Positions 1 to 12,396 of a DNA stretch of 64,000 nt are shown piece by piece. Every line of letters starts with the position of its first letter. Position 1 is the first letter of the stretch. The notes under the pieces were generated by a model that was not told where the DNA came from, did not search any database, and saw only the letters and a program-made list of their open reading frames with translations. The translations under genes were made by a program, and so were the position numbers. The DNA comes from Chenopodium formosanum (lineage: Eukaryota > Streptophyta > Magnoliopsida > Caryophyllales > Amaranthaceae). The DNA lies in the NCBI GenBank assembly GCA_024500155.1, contig CM044874.1:46226384-46290383 (forward strand), given 5' to 3'.

Positions 1-8
1 CCCTAACA

Positions 9-22
9 GCGGTATCGGAGCC
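9..22 (+). promoter_or_regulatory. Primer binding site of the Copia-type element
   Basis: GCGGTATCGGAGCC follows the LTR terminus immediately. It differs at two or three positions from the usual plant Copia site TGGTATCAGAGC, which pairs with the 3' end of initiator tRNA-Met. It fixes the 5' LTR end at base 8. Confidence 0.7.
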
Positions 23-947
23 CCGCTCGTTTATTTTTATAATCATATTTTTCAAGGTTTATTTTGGCTTAATTTTCTGGTTTAAGTTGCTAATTAGATT
101 AGTAGCTCGGTTTTATTTATTTTAATCCCGTTTTAATGTCGATTTTGGCCCAGAACCGAGATTTTCGCCCAAGACTAGTGAATTTTGGGTGGAAAACATG
201 TTCTGGAAAGGTTTTGTTCCCAAAGGAAACTGTGTTTTAGCCAAATTCTGACCAGAAATGCCTGTTTCGAGGGGTTTTTTGTTTTGTACGAAAAATTTTA
301 AGTCTTTTCTAACCTTGAAATTAATGGCATAAATTGTTGATTATATGGTTGATTATTTGCATTATTTTCTGCATTTTTATGTCCCCTTAAAGCACAGTTA
401 CTTGGTAGTATTTGATGCTTAAAGGTTGATTTATTTTCACATAATTGCAAACTAATTGCTTTTTAATGTTAAAGTTTTAATTTTGAGGCTTCCTAAGTGT
501 TAAAGATTCAATCTTTATTTGTGATAAGTGATTGAAACTTTAAAAACCACTAAATTCCATGTTATTTTGTGTTAAACTTTGATGTTTTAATCATTTTGAG
601 TTGATTAGAAACATAAAGTTTCGATTTTTGTGATAGAAATTTGGTTATCTTCATGTTGGAAGATATAATTTTCAAGGATTCACAAAATTTAGATGTTGTA
701 ATTTTCATTTGAACATTAAAGTTCATTGATCTTTACTTTGTCAAATTCTCAAGTTTAATTTAAATTGATTAAATTGAAAGTGAGAAATTGCCTCAATTTT
801 ATGTTGCACCAAGATAAACCAATCTAATTAAGAATGGTTCTTGGAATTATTTTGGTTATTTGCACTTTGAAAATTTTATAAAGTTAGACTTGTTTAAAAT
901 TTTATTTTGCTCTCTAATTAGTTCTAAAATTAATTTAGAATTAATTA

Positions 948-1200
948 TTGTTGTCTCGCGAAAAGGGATCAAATCCCGAGGCCGTGGCACGCAAAACGAG
1001 GCAATGCATCACCTTGGTGAGCCGGGCTGCACAACAGCCCATATGTGGCTGCCAAGGTGGCAGCACCACCTTACTTGCAGCCACACGCGCGGCAGCAACC
1101 ACGCAAGGCAGCAGCACACCCGCGGCAGCACACGCGGGCTGCAGCAGCTCGCGGCCGTGTGCCGTGGGCCGTGTGTTCATAGTCTTGGCGTGTGTGTATG
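948..1200. other. GC-rich, GCAGC-rich island in the Copia interior
   Basis: This stretch is strikingly GC-rich in an AT-rich element and full of GGCAGC, GCAGCA and GCCGTGTG words. A 143-codon ORF (948-1379, plus) crosses it, but its Ala/Ser/Arg-biased translation only mirrors base composition and resembles no known protein. I treat it as non-coding. It recalls the GC island of the 3' LTR at 7735-7900. Confidence 0.5.
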
Positions 1201-1399
1201 CTTGGTGCGATGAGGTGTCTAGCCGTAGTAGGCTTGATGTTGCTTATTTGTCCGTTTTAACTATTTTAATTAATTTTGTTTATTTTAATAAAAATTTTGG
1301 GAGGCTAGGCCTCGGTTTTGAGCGGCATTGGCAAAATTTCATTTTGACAAGTTTTGATGCTACCGACTTAATTAATTAGATTAATTAAGGAAATGCGGA

Positions 1400-3970
1400 A
1401 TTTAGTGGGAGCTTCAATTATTAATGACGTAAATTATATAATCGGTTAAACAACTTTGACTAGTTTTAATTAGGCGTGTTAATCGGATTAACCACCTAGA
1501 ATAGTTACTAGTGCGCGCGTTGTTTAAATGCATTTTATTTTGTTTTAATTTGTAAATTGCATGGGCCATTCACAAATAGTGAATGGATGAATGGAATACA
1601 CATATTCTCTCTCACAGGTTTTATGAAATGGCAACTAGTGGGACCCGACTAGGATAGAAAATACGGACTACGTGTCGTTATGTATTTTTGTAAATCTAAA
1701 TACGGTCTACGCACCGTTAAGTATTTTTGTACTTTATTATTTAGATCATTCCTAGTTGTAGACACTAGTTTTTGCATAGTTTGGTGAAGTCTTGAAGACG
1801 GCGTATCTTGGAAGACAAAGCCTTGAATTGCAAATGAAGACCTTTTGAAGATATGAAGATCTCAAGGGGTCATGCTAGTTGCCAATATGCATCTATAATT
1901 TCGCTTTATATTTTATGCCTATATATATGTGTGTGAATTATTCGTTAGATGCATGTTTAGGTTTTCTTGATGTTGCGATGATTAGTTAAGTTCACTTAAA
2001 TCAACCAACATAGAAATCCTAGGTCCCTAAAAATATTGAGTCAAACTTGCCTTTCCAAAACAACACTTACTAACCGAACGAGAGTAATGGTAGGCTACGC
2101 CAAAGCGAGGTGCCATCACTTCTCCAAGGGGCATAAGGCACACTGGGTGTGCATGTTGGTTTTGGTTTAACTCATCGGCATGAGTGAGGAGTCCTCACAT
2201 ACCGTGGCAAAAGAGATACATCGTCAAAGATGCATTAGATGCGACGATTGTCTAATTAAGAGTGGCTTAGAGCCATTAGCAAGGCAATTCTTACCCTAGA
2301 AGATTGATTTTTAAGACAAGCCAAAGCATGCTTAACCACTCTTTGTTTCTTCGGATCTTGGAATCGCCTTATTTTCGCCAAATAGGGACAATTACTATGC
2401 GTAAATAAGACGTTTAATAAGATTGAAGTTTGCATGAATGCTATTAAATTTCAAACTTATTATATTCTTGATAAATGGTTATACTTAGCACTTATATTTA
2501 TAGTATTCCAAATCAAATAATATTGTTTCCATGATTGGTAAAGGAAATCCTTGAGAATAGTTCTCAAAGAAAGGAAAAGCATTTCTAAAATACAATTCTC
2601 ATAAATGACTTTTATAATTAAGTCCGAAAGGACGGTTGGACATCATGTATTCAAAATACTAGGTAGTTTTGATAAAACATGAGGTATTGAGTTGCAAACT
2701 CAAGATTGTCAATGTTTGATAACCAACGTATCTTTTCGCATCACAATTGAGTAGGACTCATTGATGTAGTAATTCGAGTAAGAATTAATGAAAAGATGGA
2801 ACTTTGTTTTACGGCGCACTAGGTGCTTGATTATGCCTAACAAAGTATAAGAGTCAAGGTACTTAAAGAAATGATTCTTAAAGTAAGATTATGAGATATT
2901 GTATGATAAGAAATATAGGAAAGAAGGAACAAAGAAAAGGAATTAGATTTCATTTCAACTCCTGAGTTCATGTTATTGTATTTTACTTAGCAATTCGTTA
3001 TCTTCACAAGTATAGGGTACTGCTTGAGTGTACCACTATGAGAGTGACCTCAAACTATTGAAGTTAAGCTAAGTTATCGACTTACAAGCTTACAATGAAG
3101 CAAGAAGAGCTACATCAGTTGTAAGATTGTATGTTTTGTTTAAAGACCTTTTAAGCCAAAGGCTGGAACAAGTAATGGTTATTATGTTCCATAATCAGCA
3201 ACTGATCCTTTTACACACGGAAAGACTCACATTCAAAGTAATGAGAAATAGTTGCGAGATTTATTTGAATGGGATGGTTATCCAAGCGTTGAGTTAAGAA
3301 TGCTTGATTATAAACAAACATTTCTCTAACATGATAAACTCACTAAGTTCAAGTCATGGGCTTGATTTGCGTTCCAAACATCTTTAGCAATGTCACATCG
3401 ACAAGAACGTACTCAAGGCTCTATTAAATAGGCTCTTGATAGTTGCTTGAATTGGAATCGTTCTAAGACAAGAAAGTCTTACTTGTTGAAACCGACAAAG
3501 CAGAGAGCTATTGTTCTTGGTATAGACAGTTGACTCCGAAGGCTAAAGAGGATTCAATTACTTCAACGTTTCACAAAGAATTTGAAAGGATATGGCTATA
3601 TTCATCAAATGTGAAAAAACTTGACTTGAGTAGCTCAAGAGTTCAGTGAAGTATAGAATCGACTTGGCAAGATATCAAAATGTCTAGATTAGATCGAGCG
3701 ATGTTTGCTTGAGCCAAGCGTGACTATCTCAAAGTTATGAATGGAAATTTTCATAAATAACTCCACAAAGAACATGGTGTGTCTTCACGGAGACCTCAGT
3801 GTCATTTGAAAATGACTCGAACAATGATGGTTCACAACCCTTCCTATAAAGTTCTTAAAGATTTGCACAAATGACTAATGTTACACTAAACAATGTGTCG
3901 AAGCTAAGAAAGGAAGCCATATTCAGTTATGGATAGAAATAACTTCTAAAAGTCTTTTCAAGTATATGTC
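1400..3970. other. Non-coding Copia interior, first part
   Basis: No ORF above background and no recognisable protein similarity on either strand. The sequence is AT-rich with scattered unique segments; I see no RNA gene. Confidence 0.5.
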
Positions 3971-3974
3971 TAAG

Positions 3975-4095
3975 GCTCTTAGTCTCAGTGGGAGTTCACT
4001 AGCTCAGTGGGAGCAAAGTGGCTCAGTGGGAGCTAGGTGACTCAGTGGGAGCTGAATGGCTCAATAAAGACTAAGATAGCTCAAGTAGGAGCTAA
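3975..4095 (+). repeat. Short array of polypurine-tract-like units
   Basis: Four to five degenerate units of about 23-25 bp share a core CTCAGTGGGAGC. The core resembles the element's real polypurine tract (CAAGTGGGAGATTG, before the 3' LTR). Single GTGGGAG words recur at about 4269, 5165, 6132 and 6811. Confidence 0.6.
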
Positions 4096-4099
4096 CTGT

Positions 4100-7000
4100 T
4101 TGTTTCACAACGAACTTTTACCCAAAGACAATATACATGTCTCTTTGTAAGCATTCAAGTGAGACTACGGGCATTACCTCCACATCCCAATTGAGAACAA
4201 AAAAAAAAAAATTGTTTGTTGCTCTAAGTAGTGTCTTTCTGGAAAGTAACACGTTTCCAAAACGACAAGTGGGAGGAAAATGAACTCGATGACCATCGAT
4301 CTTAGCAACAAACTAGAACTGAGAATCTCGGAAGACCTTAAAGGACTTCGTGATAATGCTTGATCAAGAATACTCAAAAGGACTTTACAAGTGCCATAAA
4401 AGAGAATTCATTACTCACAAAACATTAAAGATGTTGGAGTAAGATCAACATAATAAAAGGGCTTTGAAAGCGCCTTAAAACTCAGTGTTTGATGCAATTG
4501 CCCCGTATAGGTATAGAATTCACCAAAGGCTTGGATTGAATCCTATAAATTTTCTATTAAGTTAGAAACAAACCTAAGACTTACAAGCATACTACTTACT
4601 ATTAGATAGTAAAGGAATAATGTCTTGTAAGATAGCTACGACAAATCCAAATTCCGAATAATGGTTAAAAGCCATGAAAATCCGAAATAGATTCCATGTT
4701 TGAAAATCATGTTTGAAACTTGATTAATTTGCATGAAAGGTGAAAGACCCATCGATTGCAAATAAGTTTTCAAGGGGAAAACTAACAAATGTGGAAATGT
4801 ATATGCATACATAGCTAGATTGGTTGTAAAGGATATAATTAATATCAAAGAGTTGATTTTAAAATCCCATTCACCAATCGGAATGCTCAAGTCTTTTCGT
4901 GATTGATCTAGCAAAATTGCACATATGAAATATGGCAAAATAGATACAAAAACCGCCTACCCAAAATAGGATTTTGGAAGTGACTATGGAATAGTCGAAG
5001 GGTTTTGAAAATCTAAATAATGCTAGATTTGAAAGCAAGCACATGGAATCCGTCATGGGATTAAAGGAAGCATTACATTAAGGAATTGGAACGTGTTTTC
5101 TCATAAAGTTAATAAGAGGATTGACTTATGGAGAAACATAAAAAATTCTGATGAACAAGAAGTTTAGTGGGAGCAAAAGTAATGGTCCAACAAGAAGTTT
5201 ACGAACTCTATTGTGAAACAACCATCAAATGCTAAATGTTTAGATTTGAAAGTATTTTCGACAATGGACCGAGCTAAAGACGATACTTAGTACATGTTGG
5301 GAATTAAGTTCTATGATATAGACTTAATTAAATGTTTAAATGAGTAAAATAAATTATCATGTTAAACATGAAAGACTTTGAAAGGCTTTCGACCCATATG
5401 TATGAAGCTAAGTAAATGTTTGAACTAAGTATAAGCTAGGCTAAGTACTAAATCAAACAAGAAAGACTCTAGTAAGAGACTTTCAATCATATCATACAGC
5501 GAACAATTTGGCAAGACTCAGTGTAACTGTATGAGCTAAATGTCACATGGATGGAATAAAATTGAGAATCATTCTAGAATTAAATCCATCATGTAAGGCT
5601 ATGATATGGAATCGTCAGATGACTTACATGCTTAGAGCATGTGAAGTACGTATATATTACCAATCGACATTGATCTAAGTATTAGATCATTAGATTATAG
5701 TCAAGAACATCCAAAGAACTTAGATAAGTAGTTGGATGAGTTCTTGACGCATGGAAACAAATATAATTTGAGTTTTGATGTTGCAAGCACAAACCCTAAC
5801 AAGGATTATATCCTTAGCAAGGAAGCCATTTATAAGCACGAGGCAAGAAGTGTCGTGTCTTGAGAATGGTAACATGGATGTGCATCCATGTATAATGTGC
5901 GGGAATTTAAGGAAAATTTCCATGATCACAAGTGATTAGGGTATCCCAAATCGTTGTGAGTCGCTTGGAGTAAAACCCAAGCAAGACATCATCGGGGAGT
6001 CTACTAAAATATATGTTGAGAATATTGTTGCCTTAAAGGCAATAATAAGATAGATGTTAAATGGAAAGGTTCGTTGTTGAACATTAATGATTGTAGGTTG
6101 TCAAGTAGAAGGTCTCAAATCATGAAAATGAGTGGGAGCCATTGCTTGGACAATAAATCCTGAATCACATGTAATCCATTAACACTCTCAAAATTTTATC
6201 ATCTTATTATGGAAATGGTGGATAATGAAGATGCTAAGGTTTGCAAAGTAATTATAACTAAACCTATGCAATAAGTGAACGACAACATTCATAATTGCAT
6301 GAAAGAAATCAAGCATATCAAATATGGGTGTGATTTCTATGAATGTTTTATGAAGAGTATTACTCTTTAAACATTAGGGAAAAACCATTTATCATAAGAT
6401 GAAACATTGTGAAGTTTCATAGTGGAATAAAATATTTCTAAATATTTCACAAAACTATTTAATTGTGGTTTAGAATTAAATAATGAGTCCATTCGATTTT
6501 AATAAATATTCAAAATAGGGTATCACGTCAATGGCTTGGATAAAGAAACACCTATTAAGTGAACATTGAATATTTTAATCGAAAATTATCCCTAATCAAG
6601 GTCATATTTTGTGGACGATTGATGACTATCAGAGATTAGTGTGTAGTATGATTTATAGCACCGTTTCTTGTGCTATGAGGATATAAATCATTTGCACAGG
6701 TATTGGTTTAGAACCATACTGGATCGACCTATGAGGATACTTTAAGAGATTTAAAATCGTCATAAGTATTTTCTCATTATTACTATCGGAACTCTTTTCC
6801 TTTGACCATGAGTAGTGGGAGATCTCTTGTTTGAGTACTGGTCCGCTTTGGTATCCGCCAAACGTTCGCCGTAACTGGGGATTATAAAGACAGATATTGG
6901 GCGGGTGAGTCCTCTTAGTAAGAGAAGCTACATTACAAGACTGGAAATGTCCCGTACTAACAATAGGGAACATGTCTTGTTGTTTACAAGGCCTCTCGAA

Positions 7001-7160
7001 GAGCGAGACTGTGAAAAATGCATGGCCGTGCTCAGATGGATTTTAGAAATCATCTGCTTATTGACAGTCAAACTCGGATTTCGAGAAACACTTCTGGACG
7101 TAACAGAGATAACTAGTAATCTTACTCTGTAGTTCATGAAGAGACATGAAGAGACATAGG
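4100..7160. other. Non-coding Copia interior, second part
   Basis: Several short overlapping ORFs of 60-106 codons lie here on both strands, but none resembles a known protein or is favoured by context. I see no integrase, RT or RNase H motif. I report the stretch as non-coding internal sequence. Confidence 0.5.
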
Positions 7161-7162
7161 AT

Positions 7163-7353
7163 AAGGGCTATACACTAAATGCACACTTGTACGGAAGGAC
7201 AAGTGGGAGATTGAAAGGAATGGTGTCCTTCGAACAAGTGTATTATTCTGATAGCAGGAAAGGGACTATACACTAAATGCTCACTTGTCTGGAAGGACAA
7301 GTGGGAGATTGAAAGGAATGGTGTCCTTCAAACAAGTGTATTATTTTGATAGC
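7163..7353 (+). repeat. Tandem duplication of the polypurine tract and LTR start
   Basis: Two copies with a period of about 97 bp (about 7163-7255 and 7260-7353), each containing the purine tract AAGTGGGAGATTG and the first bases of the LTR. The LTR start is therefore ambiguous between 7212 and 7310. The copies differ at only a few positions. Confidence 0.85.
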
Positions 7354-7751
7354 GGGTTCAGAATTATTAGAAAGCTAATATATTCAGTAAGGTCAAGTGA
7401 TCGGAATGCCTGGGTGGAGGCCGCTTCCGATCAGTAATATTAATGTATACATATATTACAGCTTAATCTTGACTGAACCCTTCGGGTCACACCCTAGCAA
7501 CTATACGAACCGACTCGACGAATTAATTCAGAAGAAATTCTTTTTTTAAGCCAATTCGGAAGAAATTAATTCATCGCCCGAGTGTTAAATATTTAGACGT
7601 CAGAAATTCGAGCTTGGAGCGTCGAAACCAAGCGTCGGAGAATCTCAAATGTCGAGCCAAAATTTAGGATTTGGCGAGACGGGAAAATGCTTCAAGTAAC
7701 AAGTAAAATCCTAGCCACTCGAAAGGCTAGGAAAACGCGCCCAATAGGTGT

Positions 7752-7850
7752 GTGCCACGTGGCAGCACACATGGCAAAGCGCCATGTGACAGCACACGTG
7801 GCAGCCGCCACGTGGCAGCGTGCCACGTAGGCAGCATGCCACGTGGGCAA
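7752..7850. promoter_or_regulatory. Cluster of G-box (CACGTG) palindromes in the LTR
   Basis: CACGTG occurs at 7756, 7795, 7809 and 7840 with a near match at about 7824, mostly inside GCCACGTGGCAGC. In plants CACGTG with a GGC flank is bound by bZIP and bHLH factors (G-box/ABRE). The cluster lies about 320-410 bp upstream of the LTR TATA box. Confidence 0.7.
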
Positions 7851-8164
7851 CGCGCCACTATGGCGACACATGTGGCAAGGGTCATGGCCCCGAGGCAATG
7901 GGTCATGGACACGGCAAAAATAAAATAGCCCAACCAAACCCAACTTGGGGCTCAAGGTTGGGTGACACATGGTTAGTTCACATTGCATGTGAATTGCCTT
8001 GGGGACCAAGTAAGAAAGTGGTCCTCACCTAACCATGTGACACTTTTTACTTATTCCTTAGTTTATTTAACTAAGGATTGAATTCATCAATCTTTCCATG
8101 TGGGATCTTTTTGTGAAAAAGTCCCACATTGAAAGATGAGTGGAATTTACAAGCTATCCTTCCT

Positions 8165-8172
8165 TATAAATA
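8165..8172 (+). promoter_or_regulatory. TATA box of the Copia LTR
   Basis: TATAAATA in the context CCTTATAAATAGCC, a typical plant core promoter word, marks the likely U3/R side of the LTR. Confidence 0.7.
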
Positions 8173-8532
8173 GCCAAAGCATGGCTTGAGAATTCCTTGC
8201 TTGAGTGGGAGTTAGAAAGAGCATTGCATTTTGGCAAAAACTCTTAAACTCCATTAACACTTGGGTTTTGGTCGGACCTTGCTAACTCCAAGGTAGCGGA
8301 CCTAAAAAGTCGGTGTTCGTCCTTTGTGGGTGGATACCGTTGGAGGCTCGGTACTTTCGGAGCTAAAGCTTTCAAGTAAGAGCCCATTAGGTCGGGAGAA
8401 GCACGCGTAAAAGGTAAATTCCGATTTTATCCTTTTATGTATATTTGTTAAGCTTTATGGTTTTATTAATTGCGAGTGGTTCTTTGGGTCGGGGTCGTTT
8501 CCGCGGTAAGTTAGACTTACCAAACCCCAACA

Positions 8533-8653
8533 CTTATTTATGTCGAAAATCAATCTAGGCGTCGAGAAAACACGCATATTGTATTTACCACCTGACGCCC
8601 TTGCCTAAGCGTCGAGTCTAAAGCGTCGAGAAAAGACTCAATTTGTAGTAGTG
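8533..8653 (-). mobile_element. Terminal fragment of a CACTA transposon
   Basis: Read on the minus strand from 8653 it begins CACTACTACAAATTGAG, the hallmark CACTA terminus. It contains short GCGTCGAG subterminal repeats, a motif set different from the CACTA element at 24111. The Copia-type LTR abuts it at 8532, so the rest presumably lies left of the window. It interrupts the Tat pol pseudogene, whose RT resumes at 8654. Confidence 0.65.
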
Positions 8654-10957
8654 CATGGTATAATGCGTAAAGAAATAGAAGTGTATGTGGATGATATGAT
8701 TGTAAAGTCCAAAGATAGAATGGGACATATAAAAGCTTTACGCAAATTCTTCACTCACATAAAAGAATATAAAATGTGATTGAATCCACAAAAATGCGCC
8801 TTCGGAGTAACTTCTGGCAAGTTGATACGTAGTAAGCACACGCGGTATTGAGATCAATCCCTCTAAAATAAAGACAATTGTTGATATGCCTCCCCCTCAA
8901 ACAGAAAAAGAAATTAGGGGGTTCCTTGGTAAACTATAATACATAAGTTAATTTATCAACAAATTGACTATGACTTGTGAGCCAATATTTAAAACATTGA
9001 AAAAAGATGGAAAACATGAATGGGATGATCAATGCCAAAAGGCCTTTGAGAAAATCAAAGATTATCTCAAAAGTCCACCAGTTTTAGCATCACTAGTACC
9101 TAAACTACCTCTTAGGCTATACATCACAGTCACAGACACGACTACAGTACAAGAGGTAGAAAAAGTTAAGCGTGTAATATATTATATAAGTAAAAAAATT
9201 CATTCAATATGAAACAAAATATAGCACCTTGGAGAAAACAAGTTTAACATTAGTGTGGGCAACTAAAAAATTACGACATTAAAGGAATAATATCTAAGTG
9301 GTTGGTAATGTTGGCCGAATTTGAACTAAAATATATCCCTGAAAAATCAATAAAAGGGAAAGTCATATCTTATTTTCTGGCCCAACATCCTATTCAAACT
9401 AGTCATGCAGAATCTACTCATCTTCCGGATGAAGCGATTCTCATGACGCAAGATGACAAATGGGTAATGTACTTCGACGGTGCATCCAATCAAAAAGGAT
9501 GTGGTGTGGGAGTGTTACTCATAAGTCCAGAGGGAGCACATACTCCAATCTCTATTAAACTAGAATTTGAGGTTACTTATAATGCCTCAGAATGTGAAGC
9601 GTGCATTATTGGACTAGAAGCTGCATCTAGCATAGGTGTGCAAAAATTAGAGGTATAAGGAGATTCTAGTTTGATAATAAATCATATACTTAAAAAATGG
9701 AAAATAAAGAACTCCACAATAATATTATACCAAGCACATCTAGAGTAACTCATCGGGCATTTTGAACATATTGACTTCAAATATCTCCCAAGGGATGATA
9801 ATCAATTTGCCGATGCGCTAGCAAAATTATCCTCAATGATCAACATTCCATATCATTTAAATATGATGTCGTTTGTGTGTTGATAGAAGAGAAGAACCAT
9901 CGTATTGCAACGGAATAGAGGAAATAAGTGACATTGAAAGAGACAATCCTTGGTATGATCATATCCTCCAATATATTACTCATGGCAAATTTCCTGAAAA
10001 TACTTCATCGAAAGACCAACGAGCCTTGAGAACACTCGCAGCCCAATATGGTCTATTAAATGGTCAATTATGCAAAAAGGGGCCTAATGGTCAAAGCTTA
10101 TTGTGTATAGACCAACCAGAATCCACACGCCACATGGAAGACACTCACAAAGGTGTTTGTGGACCTCACATGAACGGAAAAATGCTTGCTAAAATAATCT
10201 CACGACAAGGGTATTATTGGTTCACTATGGAACATGATTGCATACAATATGTCAAGAAATGTCCAGAGTGCCAAATGTTTGCTAACTTACAACATCTCCC
10301 ACTGTCTGAATTGTACAACTTCACTTCCCCATGGCCTTTCTCGACTTGGGGAATTGACATAATTGGTAAAGTTTCTCCAACAGGAACAGGAGGACACGAG
10401 TACGTACTAGTAGCCATCAATTACTTTACTAAGTGGATTGAGGCATGTCGCAAAGTGAAGTTCCACACTTCTAAACATGTCGCAAAGTTTCTCGAACAAA
10501 ACATATTTTGTAGATATGAAGCTTCACACGAACTAATTAGTGATCAGGGATCTCAATTCAAAGCAGAAGTTGATACCCTCTTAGCTCGTTATAAAGTAAA
10601 ACATCATCACTTATCTCTATACAAACCTCAAATGAATGGAGCTGTAGAATCAGCAAATAAAAACATAACAGTCGTCATTTAGAAAGCGGCAGAAAATTAT
10701 AAACTGGCCGAATAAACTACACTTCACTCTATGAGGTTATAGAACATCAATAGGAGTAACTCCATACTCCTTAGTTTTCGGAGGACGCAGTTCAACCTGT
10801 TGAACTGGAAGTACCATCGCTACGCATCATACTCGAAAGTAAGCTACCGTACGCTGAAGGGGTAAGAGCGAGGTATGAAGAGCTTTTATTTCTTGACGAG
10901 CGACAATTAAGAGCCTTGCATCATGTACAAGTCTACCTACGATGCATTGCGCGACAT
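8654..10957 (+). pseudogene. Tat/Ogre-type gypsy pol: RT end, RNase H domains, integrase
   Basis: The stretch encodes remnants of the reverse transcriptase, RNase H and integrase of a Ty3/gypsy element, in order. The RT palm motif EVYVDDMIVKSK lies near 8675-8715. The RT connection and a decayed first RNase H follow. A second RNase H (WVMYFDGASNQKGCGVG, about 9465-9660) is a trait I associate with the Tat lineage. The integrase (9873-10682) has its HHCC region and D,D,E residues in the contexts WGIDIIG, SDQGSQF and GAVESANK. The end of pol (ALHHVQVYLRCIARHF) stops at 10957. Several stops and frame changes (for example after EYKM, 8776) make it non-functional. The N-terminal part was cut off by a CACTA insertion, and the C-terminus continues at 12777 after 1.8 kb of foreign sequence. 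Confidence 0.9.
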
Positions 10958-12087
10958 TTTAGTTTCGTAGGGAAGATGACCTGGACATGAGTGGTGGTGG
11001 GCTTGGTCACCAGACTCCGGTGTCGTAGTTTTTGTTCATAAAGCTCTTACATTAGTATTGTTGATATAGGCCTTAGTATTTTTTGGGGGGAATATAGGCC
11101 TTAGGTTTTTTTTTGGGAATATAGGCCTTAGGTTTTTTTGGGGGGGATATAGGCCATTTCGTTATTTTTTGGGGAATATAGGCCTGAAATTGGTATTATA
11201 TAGTTACATGTTGGCCTTATCTATTTTTGGAAGGAACATAGGCCATTACTTATTCATATAGACCTAACTTAGTTTTAAATTTAAGCTTATAAAATTATTA
11301 CTAACTAATTAATATTACTATTAACTTGAACATTATTATTGTATGTATTGTTCGAAGTTAAACTTTTTAATTGTTAATATTCTTATCTATATGGATTATG
11401 CATTTTATTTTTATTTTATATTAATTTTGAAATTAAATCACATGATAACATGTTATAGGTTCAGGTTAGGATGGCATTGTTAATGCAAATTGTAATTATT
11501 TGTAAATTGCGTTATAATAATAAAATTGCCCTGTTGCAACTGTATGAGAAATTGCGACCGTTTATCTAACCTGTCGCAGATCCAATGTTTTTGCGACCGT
11601 TAGGGCCTGTCGTAGATCACATGAATTTGCGACCGTCACAGGCGGTTGTAATTTACTGAAAATTGCGACCGGAAGGGCCTGTCGCAGATCCCATGTTTTT
11701 GCGACCGCCAGGCCCTGTCGCAGATCAATGGAATTTGCGACCGTCTCAGGCGGTCGTAATTCATTGGAAATTGCGACCGTCACTGCCTGTCGCAGATCCC
11801 CGAGATTTGCGACCGTCATAGGCGGTCGTAATTTCCAGAAATTGCGACCGCTTTGCCTGTCGTAAATATCAAATTACGTCAGTTAAAAAAACGGTCGTTG
11901 AAAATATGAAAAACGGTCGCAATTTGATCTGCGATCGCCAAGTGGCCGCAATTTATTTTTTTTGCGACCATTAAAATTACGACCGTGCAGTTGCGACCGG
12001 TGACGGTCGCAATTGTGAATAGCGACCGTTTTCCTCAAAAATTGCGACCGGTTTTGACGGTCGCAATTCACTGGTTTTTTTGTAGTG
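10955..12087 (-). mobile_element. Truncated inverted copy of the CACTA element at 24111
   Basis: The minus strand from 12087 begins CACTACAAAAAAACCAG, carries GCGACCG-type subterminal repeats (11545-12066), and ends in the last codons of the transposase ORF (GGGLGHQTPVS, 10990-11030 on plus). It is identical in layout to 24111-25241. The flank ATG after 12087 is the reverse complement of the CAT target duplication, so this copy arose by duplication and not by its own insertion. An 85-codon ORF across the repeats (11819-11562) is an artefact of their periodicity. Confidence 0.9.
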
Positions 12088-12391
12088 ATGGTAAGCAGTG
12101 TTGACTATTTTCAGGTGGAGTCATGAATGAGCATATGAGTGTCCCGGGATTTGTTTCACCTAGTTTAGGAATGTTGGTTTTGTCTTTATTTTGAGTACTC
12201 ATCACAATGTTACTATTTTTATAAGTATTAATAAAAGAAAGTCGAGTTCCGTTGCAAGTTTTGTTATTGAGTTAAGCATTTTGAGTAGCCTTGCATAGTC
12301 ACGCAGCGGCAATACGCCTAAGTCTATCTCTACGGTATAATTATACATACTATACTAGTATTTCCGTAGAGGGAGATTTGGGGGTGTTACA
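12088..12391 (+). mobile_element. LTR-end fragment of the chromovirus-type solo LTR (duplicate)
   Basis: It matches the reverse complement of 23807-24110. It ends GGGGGTGTTACA at 12391, followed by AAGGG (12392-12396), the complement of the CCCTT duplication that flanks the intact solo LTR. It was carried here within the inverted arm. Confidence 0.88.
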
Positions 12392-12396
12392 AAGGG

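Larger units (their letters stand above)
1..8532 (+). mobile_element. Non-autonomous Copia-type LTR retrotransposon, 5' LTR cut by window edge
   Basis: The window opens on the last bases of a 5' LTR (ending CCCTAACA at base 8), followed directly by a tRNA-iMet-type primer binding site. A polypurine tract of the Copia kind (AAGTGGGAGA) precedes a full 3' LTR that ends CCCCAACA at 8532. The roughly 7.2-kb interior has no reading frame resembling gag, protease, integrase or RT in any frame; the ORFs present are short and unrelated. Structurally it is therefore a large non-coding derivative (LARD-like) that would depend on an autonomous partner for reverse transcription and integration. The alternative is an autonomous element decayed beyond recognition by eye. 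The TSD cannot be checked because the 5' LTR lies outside the window. Confidence 0.75.
7212..8532 (+). mobile_element. 3' LTR of the Copia-type element
   Basis: It begins TGAAAGGAATGG after the purine tract (7212, or 7310 if the inner copy is used) and ends CCCCAACA, matching the 5' LTR end at bases 1-8. It contains a GC-rich block with four CACGTG palindromes (7756-7845), then a TATA box (8165). This is the order expected for a U3 promoter. The LTR is about 1.2-1.3 kb long. Confidence 0.75.

Noticed and set aside
948..1379. 143-codon ORF in the Copia interior
   Set aside because: Ala/Ser/Arg-biased translation of a GC-rich island; overlapping frames on both strands are equally open and none resembles a protein.
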